A DNA stretch of 64,000 bases from Gonocerus acuteangulatus (lineage: Eukaryota > Arthropoda > Insecta > Hemiptera > Coreidae): positions 111,430,467-111,494,466 of the forward strand of contig OX328125.1 in assembly GCA_946811695.1 (NCBI GenBank), given 5' to 3'. Below, in pieces: positions 1 to 10,900 of the stretch (positions within the stretch are counted from its first letter, which is position 1; the number at the start of each line of letters is the position of its first letter). Position numbers and translations under genes: made by a program. The notes beneath the pieces are model-generated. The model did no database searches, was not told the origin of the DNA, and worked only from the letters and a program-made list of their open reading frames with translations.

Positions 1-1
1 T

Positions 2-2193
2 CCAGTACTGAAGCCTGGAAAAGACAAGAGCAACCCTTCCAGTTTCAGGCCGATTTCATTGACCAGCTGCCTGTCCAAAGTCATGGAGAGGATGATGAAC
101 AAGAGGCTGGTATGGTTTATCGAGAAGAAAATTGCCTGTCGCAGTTTCAATGTGGCTTTAGACCTAACCACAGTACTATGCACCACATTGCACGGCTGGA
201 GAACGATGTTTTAAATGGATTTTTATTTAAAAAATCTACAGTTGCTCTCTCACTAGATCTGGAGAAAGCATACGATCGCCTCTGGACTAGATTAATACTA
301 GCACAAATGAGCGACTGGGGTATGCAGGGAAGTATTCCACAGTATACTTCTCAATACTTGTCTAATCGACGTTTCAGGGTGAGGATAGGCTCAGTACATT
401 CTGATGAATTTCTTCAGGAAAATGGAGTGCCTCAAGGTGGCGTCTTGAGTACCACACTCTTCAATATAGCTATTAATTCCGTTGGACGCTTTATTCCGCA
501 AGGAGTAACATACTGTCAATATGCTGACGATCTATTATTGTATATCACATCAGCTAATTCCCACACTGCCATAGAAAAAATTCAAGACACAATACACTCT
601 TTAGAATACTGGTGTTCAAGAACTGGATTCAAATTTTCATACGATAAATCCAAGTACATCGTATTTACAAAAAAACACAACCTACCCAATTCAAATTTAA
701 TTTTAAACAATAATCACATAACACAAACACGAACACTGACATTTCTTGGAGTGGTATTTGATCAACGCTTGACATGGGCACTCCATATACAAGAACTCCT
801 TAACAAATGCAACAAATCGTTGAATTTATTGAGGATTCTTAGTAACACTAAGTGGTGAGCTGACAGATGTACCATGCTTAGATTTTATCGAGCCTTTACC
901 AGGTCGCTACTGGATTATGGTTCTATAGTATATTCATCTGCCAGTTCAAATACTCTAAAAGCGTTAGACACAGTGCACAATACTGGAATCCGGAGAGGTT
1001 TAGGAGCTTTTAGATCCAGTCCTGTGAAGAGTCTAAATGCAGAGTCGGGAGAGCTTCCGCTGGATAATAGACGTCAGATGATTTGTCTTAAATTTATTAC
1101 AAAATCAAAATCATTAAATTCACAGTGTGTAAATTCGTTTTTAAATAATCCATATAAAGATCTCTACACTGAAAGAGGAACAAAACGTAAGCCGCTCATA
1201 GTGCGCTGTATGCTTGATAGAGAGAATGGACATGTTCTTACACAACCAACTCACGCACACAGACATCTTTCAATTCCTCCCTGGAGAGTAAGCAACTTAA
1301 AAATTGACCTTACGTTAACTAAATTTAAAAAGAAAATCGCACTTTCTAAAGACTTTTACAAGACAACGTACAAGCATTTAACTGAAACGACTACAGACAC
1401 AGTGTACATATTTACTGATGGATCTAAGATGAATGACGGCGTCGGTGCAGCTGCTATTATAAATGAAGAAAAATATCTCGTCACCTTACCAAAGAGCACG
1501 AGCATATACACCGCTGAGCTGCATGGCATTCTCTTAGGTCTAACTAACGTACAGACTACAACACAGAACATAACACTATGCTCGGATTCGTTAAGTTGTT
1601 TACTCTCCTTACACATATATAACACTAATCCTGTCATCATTGACATTTTAGAACATATCATCAGACTTCAGACGCACAACATACTGGTAACAATGTTGTG
1701 GGTACCAGGACACGAAAATATTGGACAAACAACGACTGCGGACGAACAAGCAAAACACGCCAGCAGACGGGAATCAGTGGACTCTAACTTACTAACGACT
1801 GAAGACTTACATTTACTAATTACAGAAAATATCCGTCTTGAATGGGAAGCCTCATGGTACAGCACAAGAGATAACCTCCTAAGGGAGATAAAAAGCAGTA
1901 CTCATGAATGGCAAGCTAATACGCAATTAACAAGACGTGATGAAGTTGTAATTACAAGACTACGCATTGGACATACACACTTAACACATTCCTATCTCAT
2001 GACAAAACAAGACAGACCTATATGCCAGACATGCAACAGGCCACTGACCATTAAACACTTACTAACAGAATGCAAAACACGAGACTACTTAACTATACCA
2101 TATCACATGTCTGAATTATTTTCCGAAAGCAGCCCACACATTGTTACCAACCTACGACACTTACATAAACTAAAACTTTATAACAAAATATGA
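2..2193 (+). pseudogene. LINE pol ORF: reverse transcriptase + RNase H, one frameshift and one nonsense codon
   Basis: Copies element RNA into DNA by target-primed reverse transcription. Frame 2 opens with KPGKDKSNPSSFRPISL, the conserved N-terminal RT motif. Near 120-135 the reading moves to frame 1 (one base missing or two added) and continues with QCGFRPNHST, motif A LDLEKAYDRLW, motif B NGVPQGGVLS and the catalytic box QYADDLLLY at 517-543. An in-frame TGA at 856-858 follows SNTKW. Related elements usually have Gly here, so a single GGA to TGA change is likely. The same frame then runs to 2193. RNase H motifs are FTDGSK, YTAELHG, CSDS and ATADEQ-like TADEQAK near 1410-1755. The C-terminus carries CQTCNRPLTIKHLLTEC. 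With only two lesions in about 730 codons, the copy is young. Confidence 0.85.
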
Positions 2194-2237
2194 CGTATGG
2201 ATATATGCAGGTATGGATGTATGTGTGTGAGTCACTG

Positions 2238-2292
2238 TAAGTGTGTGTGTGTGTGTGTATGTGTGTGTGTGTGCGTGTGTGTGTGTGTGTGT
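2238..2292. repeat. (TG)n microsatellite in LINE 3' UTR
   Basis: An alternating TG run with a few interruptions lies directly downstream of the LINE coding region. It produces spurious Cys/Val and His/Thr reading frames. Confidence 0.9.
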
Positions 2293-2640
2293 GGTGTGTG
2301 TGTCCGCACACGTAGATGTGGCTTAAGAAGAGAAAATAAAGTCCTCTTATTAAATCTCTACGAATACAGACACAGACATAATAATGATTTTTATCTTGCA
2401 ATAAAAAATTATTTTACTTATTATTATCATAATTTTTTCAATTTTTATTAATTAACTGTGTAATTTTTCTTGTATATTTTATTTTCATCTATTTCTTTAT
2501 TTTCTCATTTTTTTTTGTCTTTGTATAAATTTTAAATTGTTTTTATTCCTTTTTTTTTTTTACTAACCATTTATGTGAGCAAATCGCCTTGCTGTTGTGA
2601 AGCTCCGTAAATAAATAAATAAATAAATAAATAAACATCT

Positions 2641-3185
2641 GTACATTTGGAGAGTACATTAGTTAAGTTTGCTCTCAGATAAAAATAATAATTATATACA
2701 GAATTGAGTTGAAATACAAAATAAATAAAAAACAAATAAGCAAAAATAAAATAAAAAAATAAAAAAAAAAGAAAAAAAAAGAAAGAAAAAGTACATAAAA
2801 AACAAAACAAACAAAAACAATGAATAGGAAATAATAATAAAAATAATAACACTTTTGGAAGGAGCCAATCAATACTGGCACTTCCTACTTAGAATAATGT
2901 TTTGTCCCTATTCAGTTAATTGATCACGAGGCCAATGTCTCTTGAGCCTTCTAGGCGGATTTTTGGGGTGAGTTTGGGAGGAAAGTGTTTGTGCTCTAGG
3001 ATTGGGATGGAAGGACAGTTTGGAATGAAACGTTAGGAAGCGGGATTTTGCCAGTTCTTGAACGAAAGGGATGTTGAGGTCACTATGAAGGGATGGGAAG
3101 ATAGAGAACTATTCCTCACAAATGCGGGATCATTTCTGACAGTTAATACAGGGAAACATAGGAAGAAAGGAATTGGTGAGGGGGG
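2641..3185. other. Intergenic, A/T-rich, no gene recognised
   Basis: Long A-rich and T-rich runs at 2740-2840, then ordinary AT-rich sequence. No splice-supported exon or recognisable protein homology was seen. Confidence 0.5.
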
Positions 3186-3739
3186 GGTTCTGGAAACTAA
3201 CGTTAGTTTTCTAAACTAAACTAACGTTATTTTTCTCTAACTAAAACTAAACTAGTGTTGTATTTTTAGTATTAGTTTTACTTTAGTTTTAGATTTGTAT
3301 AATTATTAATCATGTGGACTCCCTTTTTAGTATGGTAATTATTTTAGTTTAGTAAATGAGACCTAAATTTGTGATTTCAGTTTAGTTTTAGTTTTTAGTT
3401 TATCAAAGAACATATGTATGCAAATTACAGCTTCTTATTCTCCAAAGAATTGGTGATATCCTGACCTGTATTGATCAAAATAGTGCATCAATAGTTAAAA
3501 AGTCCGACTCGCAGGAACTGCGTCATCTTAGCGTGGTTCCTAGTGATATTTGGAAAGCTTTGAATAGAAATGAACAGCTGTTTTTAGTATTAAAAAATGT
3601 TAACAACATTTCGAAGAAATGGGATAGATTAGCATCACAAAGCACAGGAAACTGACAGTAGCCAAATTACACTGAAGCGGATAATTCTTAATCCTCTGTC
3701 TTGAGGAAGGCTGTGTAAGTCAATACAATTATGTACTGA

Positions 3740-4060
3740 AACGTACTCGCTTTCCTTCGGACTTAGATCGGTAAGACTCAGATTTCTGGTCCCTTTGAGG
3801 TAACGGAGGATTTGTTTTGCTACCATCCTGTGACCATGTCCATAACACGTGCTGTGCTGGATTAAAAAACTTACTGGATAAGAAATATCTGATCTTGTGC
3901 CAATTGATAGGTAAAAGAGTGACCCTATAAGATTTTGATAAGGGTACGCTGGAAGAACTTTTTCTGAATTTCGCTCGAGTTTGAGACTAGGTATCATTGG
4001 GGTCGACACAGGATTGCACTCGTCCATATTATATTTTCTTAGCGATTCATCAATATAAAA
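3740..4060 (-). pseudogene. Ty1/Copia retrotransposon RT fragment
   Basis: Minus-strand translation contains LRKYNMDECNPVSTPM, then PYQNLIGSLFYLSIGTRSDI and AKQILRYLKGT. These are the hallmark motifs of the C-terminal part of Copia reverse transcriptase. The stretch covers only about 100 residues, has no LTRs, protease or integrase, and is embedded in the hAT-like element, so it is a dead fragment. Confidence 0.8.
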
Positions 4061-4250
4061 AGACATGGAAGTTTTTAAAGGTAGAAATATGGGATGTGGA
4101 TGAAGCACATTTCGAGTAGAACCTCTACGAAGTATGACACTTGGATGACAAAAACTCTTGGCAAACAAAAATATGAATAGAATGTTGACAGTACAAAATA
4201 GATATACAATGAATGAATTAGTAATATATAGATTATACACGGGCTACATC

Positions 4251-4740
4251 GTGTGGAGCCCGTGGCGGGACCGTATTCTAACCGTGTCCCGGCTGTGCCC
4301 CGGTGGGACACGGTGAAACAATCACACCGGCATTTTCAATTCACTCGTTCACGCTACACCGTGTGGAGCCCGTGTCGGGACCGTGTTCAAACCGTGTTCC
4401 GGTCGTGCCCCGTTGGGACACGGTGAAACAATCACACCGGCATTTTCAATGCACTCGTTCAAGCTACACCGTGTGGAGCCCGTGCCGGGACCGTATTCTA
4501 ACCGTGTCCCGCCGTGCCCCGGTGGAACACGGTGAAACAATCACACCGGCATTTTCAATTCACTCGTTCACGCTACACCGTGTGGAGCCCGTGCCGGGAC
4601 CGTATTCTAACCGTGTTCCGGTCGTGCCCCGTTGGGACACGGTGAAACAATCACACCAGCATTTTCAATGCACTCGTTCACGCTACACCGTGTGGAGCCC
4701 GTGCCGGGACACGGATATTCTTTCCCGGCCTGGCTCCCTC
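4251..4740. repeat. 110-bp GC-rich tandem array, about 4.5 units
   Basis: The word GTGTGGAGCC recurs at 4251, 4361, 4471, 4580 and 4690, giving a 109-110 bp period. The units carry CCGTGTCCCGG and CGGTGGGACACGGTG, which are partly self-complementary. GC content is far above the flanks. Long reading frames across it on both strands come from the repeat and are not genes. Confidence 0.95.
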
Positions 4741-5519
4741 TCTCAGTTGTGCAGCACTGTTTAATTACATAATTACAATTATCATTAATAATAAATTGTT
4801 CATTTGGTTATTAATGACTTGCCTGAGACACACTGCTAATAACCAAAGAATTTAGGTTAATTGTCCAATCGTTTTTTATGCAGATTGGCAAATTCTCCTT
4901 CCAGCTTACGCTTATGTCAAGTCCGATGCACGCCCAATCTTCTTCTAGTTTCTCTCTTTGCTCTTCATGAAGAGCAGTTGCAATCGCTGCTAAATCTTCT
5001 TCGGAAAAGTACATTTTTGAGGCACAAATAGACAACATGGCCACGGCCCGGATGAACTGTCTGAATAGCATGGACGGAGGCCCGACCAGGGCCCAGTCTC
5101 CACTCGGTTACAGAGTCCCGGTGAAGGCCGGGCTCTACCCGGGCAACGTACAGCGTGAATGGGCCTTTATTCTTAAACAAGTTCTGTTAGTTTTAATAAT
5201 TTACTTAATCGTCGAAATAACATATGATTTATATTAATTCATGATATTTTAGTAAAACTAAAGTTTTAGTTTAGTTTTTAGTCCATTCCCAAAGATTTAG
5301 TTTTAGTTTTAGTTTAGTTAAAACCCATTAATTAGTAACATTTTAGTTTTAGTTTTTTTTTAGGTTGCAATTTTTAGTTTAGTTTTAGTTTATTCCAAAA
5401 AGTGAATTTAGTTTTAGTTTTTAGTTTTGCCCAACATTGCTTGGGAGTTAAAAAGGAGTCCATCTTGTTTACTTAAAACTATTAGCTTAATTAATTACTG
5501 TTCTTCCGTTGTCTTCTTG

Positions 5520-5790
5520 CACCATTCACGATCCCTCGCCAATCTCCACCAATTGTTCCCAACAGCTGCGGTTAGCTCATCCCTCCATCTCAAGCACTGT
5601 CTTCCTCTGTTCCTCACCAAGTCCCTTGGATTCCATTCAGTGCAACCTGGCCAGCCCCACTTCAATTGGTGTGCTTCAGCTCGGAGGTTCTTTACTTGTA
5701 CTCCTCTTAGAATGTCCAAATTCCTCTTCCTCTCTCTCTTTTTCACTCCTAGCATACTCCTGAGCATAGCCATCTGTGTCTTGGCTCCAT
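5520..5790 (-). pseudogene. RTE-type LINE C-terminal fragment
   Basis: On the minus strand, MLRSMLGVKKRERKRN, then QLKWGWPGC, CLRWRDEL and NNWWRLARDREWCK match the tail that follows the RT domain in RTE elements (ERSMLGVSLRDRIRN...; RWxDDL...; W..AQDR..W). It is about 90 residues long with no upstream RT, so it is a 5'-truncated remnant. Confidence 0.7.
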
Positions 5791-6486
5791 AGAGTGTGGA
5801 CGGATAGACACACATGCTTAAAACCTTGCAAGTATATATCCCAGTATAATGTTTCTTGACACTGGGGCGCTCCGGACCAGTATCAACAAAGATAACCTAG
5901 AGATACCCCGTTATCTATAGGTTACCAGCAATAGAAGTTAACCCGTACCGCTAGAAGTTGTGAATTATAAATGGACGGTAAAATTAAAAAAATTATGTTT
6001 CCAATATGTCATTTGGAAACACACATTATATTTGAGAGCATTATCAAGAAGTGTTCTGACTGGGGATGCTGATGAGTGAGGAGGCTGTACAAGGGTTCGG
6101 GATATTATTACCTCGGATGGACTATCACCAGGTATAGCGTACACTCCAAGAGGGACACAATCACAGTTTATTTCTAGTAATTCAAGGTCTGCCATCATAG
6201 TGGAAATTGACCGCAATTCAAAATAATACTATGAAATAGATACAGTACAATAACGGCTGTTCTGTTATCGTCCTAGCAACGCATGCTGCCTAGGCTTGCC
6301 TGCTCCCACCAACTAAAATTTCAAACCCCTCAAAAAATACTTAAAATTTGAATATCTTAAAATCCTTTCTTAGCGAGTGTTTACACTACAGAGAGTGTCG
6401 ATGCAAAATTTCAAATTTTTCTGTCAAGTGGTTTGGGCTGGGCGATGATAGGTCAGTGAGTGAGTGAGTGAGTGGTATTTGACAAA
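5791..6486. other. Intergenic, no gene recognised
   Basis: Contains moderate-complexity sequence and a minus-strand open frame of 83 codons at 5965-6216 that has no recognisable domain, plus a short (GAGT)n run near 6453-6472. Confidence 0.45.
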
Positions 6487-7112
6487 TAGTACTAGCTGTT
6501 ACCCAGTGTGCCATGCTACACCTACTTTCTGCCTACCATATGACTCTCCCCGTATCAAGATCTACCTGTATACCAAGTTACGTCAAAATCGGTCAAACGG
6601 TGTGAATTTGTTTATATCTGTCTAGTAATTCGTGAGACAGCCAACAGAGGCCATCACCACAGCAATTCAAAGAACAGCCGACAGAGGCCAGCGCCATAGC
6701 CTGCGAGTAGACAGCTCTTATCAAAGAAAGGCCAGCGCTCCTTAGTTAGACAGTGACTGTTGATATAAAATTGAGATAAACTGCATTACATGATTATATA
6801 ATGTATTTAAAGTCAATGAGTTCGAGTTATTCTAATTACCAAGAACATCAACAAATAAATTTGAGACATTATTCAAAATAGCTGTCAATTCAATATGGCC
6901 ATCAGAATCTGAATGGTTCAGTGTAGCCAATTTTTCTTGAACAAAACTTTTGACCTTTTGACCAAATTTTGAAATTTGACTATTTTGACCTAGCCTAGGA
7001 GATTTCCCGTATCCAGGCCTACCTGTGTTCCAAGTTTGGTCAAAATCGGTCAAACGGTGTAGATTTGTATAAGGAACAATCAGACAAACATATGAACGGA
7101 CAAACAGACAGA

Positions 7113-7125
<13 letters not shown>
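6487..7125 (-). mobile_element. Non-autonomous Helentron-like (DINE/HINE-type) element, minus orientation
   Basis: The + strand start TACTAGCTGTTACCC is the reverse of the ...GGGTAACAGCTAGTA 3' terminus typical of Helentron-related non-autonomous elements. The other end runs into CACGTGATATATATA. Inside are GTC(T)-type runs and AAAATCGGTCAAACGGTGT, the usual core. The same terminal sequences, in + orientation, bound the element at 51402-52168. Confidence 0.6.

Positions 7126-7190
<65 letters not shown>
7118..7190. repeat. (TA)n microsatellite
   Basis: Uninterrupted TA dinucleotides at the junction between the Helentron-like element and the left arm of the following inverted repeat. Confidence 0.95.
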
Positions 7191-7192
<2 letters not shown>

Positions 7193-7529
7193 TGGAACGG
7201 CATTTTTCTCCAGCGGTGGTACTCCTCCTCACTTCTTCCTGGGATATTTCGATGGGTTCATCTCCATCTTCGTCAGCCAGGTATTTGTTGTTTCTTCCTC
7301 GGTGGTTGCCAAGAGAATGAAATTTTTCTCGATCTGGGCGCCCTTTCTATTCACTAGCCCCAGTGGCGGCGGACCAATGGTGTTGTTGGTAAGGCTTCCT
7401 GGTTGAAGCTTCCTGGCTTCCGAGGAAGAAACAACAAGTACCTGGCTGACGAAGATGGAGATGAACCCATGGAAATATCCCAGGAAGAAGTGCGGAGGAG
7501 TACCACCGCTGGAGAAGTATGCCGTTCCA

Positions 7530-7536
<7 letters not shown>
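7188..7536. repeat. Inverted repeat, about 115-bp arms, coding-like right arm
   Basis: The left arm (about 7188-7303) begins TAGATGGAACGGCAT. The right arm (about 7415-7536) is its reverse complement with roughly five mismatches. Both arms abut (TA)n tracts. The right arm on + reads NNKYLADEDGDEPMEISQEE without stops. It could be a duplicated exon of the neighbouring TRPA gene or a mobile-element palindrome; neither is shown. Confidence 0.75.

Positions 7537-7590
<54 letters not shown>
7532..7590. repeat. (TA)n microsatellite
   Basis: TA run directly upstream of the first recognised TRPA exon. Confidence 0.95.
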
Positions 7591-7592
<2 letters not shown>

Positions 7593-7630
7593 TATCCGAT
7601 TTTTCTTGATGCGTGATTTTCCTTTCTCAG

Positions 7631-7970
7631 ATTGTTGTCTGAGGGAGCTAGTCCAATGTGCCGCTGCCAACAGAGCATGGTGTCCGTCTGTCACCTAGCA
7701 GCCCTGCGGGGAGAAGAGCAGATACTGACAACACTGCTGGATGAATGCAGACAGCGAGGTCTGGGAAGTACAGGAGTCAGGGGAAGGGATAGGAAGGGGA
7801 GACAGCCGCACCATCTAGCGGCAGCTGCGGGAAGTATCGGCACGTTACAGATACTACTCAAGGAGGATCCGGGAGTAGTGGATTCGCAAGTCCTAGCTGG
7901 TTGTCAGGACGAGGTACCAGAAGCAGATATGGATACCATACTTCATAACCATTCCGAGATTTCTATTTAC
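7631..7970 (+). CDS. TRPA exon (first recognised): ankyrin repeats
   Basis: Preceded by the acceptor TTTTCCTTTCTCAG and closed by the donor TTAC|GTAAGT. It reads VCHLAALRGEEQILTTLL and RQPHHLAAAAGSIGTLQILL, two ankyrin-type helices with the HLAA core. It starts with one base completing a split codon, so an upstream exon ending in phase 2 is expected. An alternative AG at about 7643 would give phase 0. Confidence 0.75.
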
Positions 7971-10900
7971 GTAAGTGAATTGTTAATCACTTTAGGGGTA
8001 ACAGTCCAGGCACCGAATGCTTGAAAACAGCTACAGGTGGAAATTTTTGGAACACAATTTTTAACTTCGTAACTTTTTTTGGGATGGATAGGAGGTGAAC
8101 ATATCAAAATCCCTCGCCCCTAGCCATTAAGCCGGGGGGGAGGGGGGGTTTAGAAGGTCCCATTTTTCGGGTTTTCACTTATATCTCGGAAACCCTGTGA
8201 CCTAGCGACATGACTATTCTATAACAAATAAAAGCTTATTAAATTTCCTACAAGTTCTAATCTATAAAGGTTTTCGAGATATCTTTAGTTTTCGAAATAT
8301 CCGCTCTTGAAAGTCTGTCATTTTGGGGAAAACCACTTTTGCCGCATATTTTTTCCCCGTTTTGACGGGATAACTCTTCAACGATGAACCCAAAAAATAT
8401 ATAACGGTTATAGGGTTGTAGAGTATTGCATTCCCTTCAATAATATATATTACTTTGCTATTTTATGTATTTTCCTTCAAACATGAAAATAATTTCAGTG
8501 TTCATCGTGAAATCAGAAATTTAGCGACTAACAGCCCAGGAAACTAAGAGTTGTCGGTGGAAGTGTTTGGAACACAATTTTTGACTTTATAACTTTGTTT
8601 CGGCTAATTAGGGGGTCAACATATCCAAAAGTCCTCGTCCGTAGCCTTTCTGCCGGGCGCAGGTGGGGTTTAGAAGGTCCCATTTTTCGGGTTTTCACTA
8701 ATATCTCGGAAACCCTCCGTCCAAGCGGCATGACCATTCTATAACAAATGAAAGCTTATTGAATTTCCTACCAGTTCTATGCAATGACGTTTTTCGAGAT
8801 ATCTTTAGTTTTCAAAATATCCGCTCTTGAAAGTCTGTCGTTTTGGGAAAAAACACACTTTTTTTCTATTCTCGACCGGATATCTCTTCAACGATGCACC
8901 CAAAAACTAAATGTCGGTTATGGGGTTGTAGAGCATTCCATTCGCTTCAATAATATATATAACTTTACCATTTAATCAGCTTTCATTTGTTATAGAATAG
9001 TCATGTCGCTAGGACGCAGGGTTTCCGAGATATTAGTGAAAACCCGAAAAATGGGACCTTCTAAACCCCCCCTGCTAGAAAGGCTACGGACGAGGACTTT
9101 TGGATATGTTGACCCCCTAACTAGCCGAAACAAAGTTACGAAGTCAAAAATTGTGTTCCAAAAATTTCCATCTATAACTGTTCGTTGACTGGACTGAATA
9201 CTACCTTGTAACATTCTTTTTTTTTATTCTTTTTTTAACTAATCAAAAATGGTATCCAAGATTTTTATGTGAATAAAAAGTTTTCTAAGTGGGCAAACAA
9301 TAAGATTTTCCGAGTAAAGTCCCGATGCAAAGTGAACAAGATGCTGATTTCAACATGCTTTTTTGAGCGAGCTTCGATTGGTCCCTTTTTAATTGTAAAG
9401 TTTTCTTTTTGGTCCCCCTTCAATACATTTCAAAATTAAAACACCCATTTTTTTTTTAATCCTTATTACAAGAAAGTATGAAAAAAATTAAAAGGAAATA
9501 CTGAACGAAAATGAATAGTTGTAAGAGTTTCTTTTTTTTTTTGTCCCCCAATGAGGAAAAACCTAAAAGGCCTTCTGGAGGATTGTCTCATGCCATCTCC
9601 CAGTGTGTGGGACTCTCACCCACAAGGATTGTCTCATGCCATCTCCCAGTGTGTGGGACTCTCACCCACATTTCTGGAGGATTGTCTCATGCCATCTCCC
9701 AGTGTGTGGGACTCTCACCCACATTTCTGGAGGATTGTCTCATGCCATCTCCCAGTGTGTGGGACTCTCACCCACATTTCTGGTATGATTCCCTCTTGGG
9801 ACATCTATTTTGGCAAATCTTTAAGAGAGTACCGTATTTTCCCCTGAACGCAACCTACTATATTTTCATTATCATATTTAGGCTGGACTAGCTCTGTCCC
9901 CCTTCCACGTCTTTTTGAGCATAACATATTTTGTGAATCTGGCAGGAGCGCTCCCCCATTCCGGGACCGACAGCATCATCTGTATTATTGTTTCCTGGTA
10001 GAGAGGGCCGATATCCACACTCAACTCTTTTCGCTCTCTCTCCCACCACTTGCACTGAAAGAAGGTGTGGTAAACATCACCATAATCCGAGTCCCCTTCT
10101 TGGCATTGCGGACTATCTGTTTTTCTCAGCTCTCAGAGGAATCTCCGAAAATACCTACGGCCAGTAAGAAGTTGAGTAAGTTTGTAATCCACATCTCCCC
10201 AACCTACCCACGCAGACAGTAAAAGAGTTATTTGAAAGCATTAAAATATTTTGTTGATTATTTATATTCTATTAAAATGTATTGCGATAAAATCTATTAA
10301 TTGAGTTGTAATAAAGGAAAAATTTAATTTATGTTTCCAGGATGTTGAGATACCAGAAGGGAGCACAGCGCTACACGCAGCGTTCAGATATGATAGGTAC
10401 AACGTTGTCCAGTTTCTGATTAACGAAAATGTGGATGTGAGTATTGTAGATGGCGCAGGACTGAATCCAGCTGGAGTAGCAGGTACTGCCCGACCTGGAG
10501 TCAGTGTGTCTACTTCACCTCGTCACTTTGAAGGTCACTTGACTCCTAGTTCGACGTCTAGTACCAGTCCACTGATTGTGAAACCCATGTCTAGGCTGTT
10601 CAGGATAGGTCAAAACGAGGCGAATAAATCAACCGAACGTGAAGCATTTGATGTGGCATTGGACATATTGAACAGTCAACGAAGTCTCGGGACGGACACC
10701 GCTCGCGTGAGCAGCATCCTTCATAAGCACATAGAGAAGTCAACCGACCAGAAAATTGAAGCATTCATCACAAAGTGTAAGGAGAAATCACCAGACTTGC
10801 TCCTCCTCTACACCAGGATGAAGGACACGGAAGGTCGGACTCCGCTGCATCTGGCCGTCAGCTTGCGACGCCTCGAGTCACTGAGACTTCTCCTCAAAGA

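Larger units (their letters stand above)
1..2640 (+). mobile_element. Non-LTR retrotransposon (LINE, I/R1 group), 5'-truncated by window edge
   Basis: The body encodes a reverse transcriptase followed by an RNase H domain and a C-terminal Cys/His motif, the order seen in I, R1 and related LINE clades. After the coding end at 2193 there is a 3' UTR with a (TG)n tract (about 2238-2292). The element ends with a short motif (AAATCGCC... GAAGCTCCG) and an (AAAT)n tail at about 2608-2635. The same 3' motif and tail recur near 25985 and 63155, which supports calling this the true 3' end. The clade cannot be settled without a phylogeny. Confidence 0.85.
3186..5445. mobile_element. hAT-like DNA transposon remnant (TTTTAGTTTAG arms), copy 1
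   Basis: Both arms are dense in TTTAGTTTTAG words. The right end reads TTAGTTTTGCCCAACATTG, the reverse of a CAATGTTGGGCAAAACT terminus, which resembles the CAGRGTTGGGCA start of many hAT elements. The left end (GTTCTGGAAACTAACG) is a decayed version. A second copy in opposite orientation at 15636-16215 aligns to both arms. Between the arms lie a Copia fragment and a GC-rich tandem array. No transposase was seen, and an 8-bp target duplication could not be confirmed. Confidence 0.5.

Noticed and set aside
4303..4764. 153-codon plus-strand frame in GC-rich DNA
   Set aside because: Follows the 110-bp tandem array and repeats with it; the minus strand is also open.
4811..5071. Possible transposase N-terminus (SEEDLAAIATALHEEQ) on the minus strand
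   Set aside because: Faintly like PIF/Harbinger-type starts, but too short, with no following domain, to call a gene.
6832..7694. Frames with long Ile/Tyr runs
   Set aside because: Translations of (TA)n microsatellites; the same artefact occurs near 20749, 23202, 26588, 50859, 52917 and 55357.
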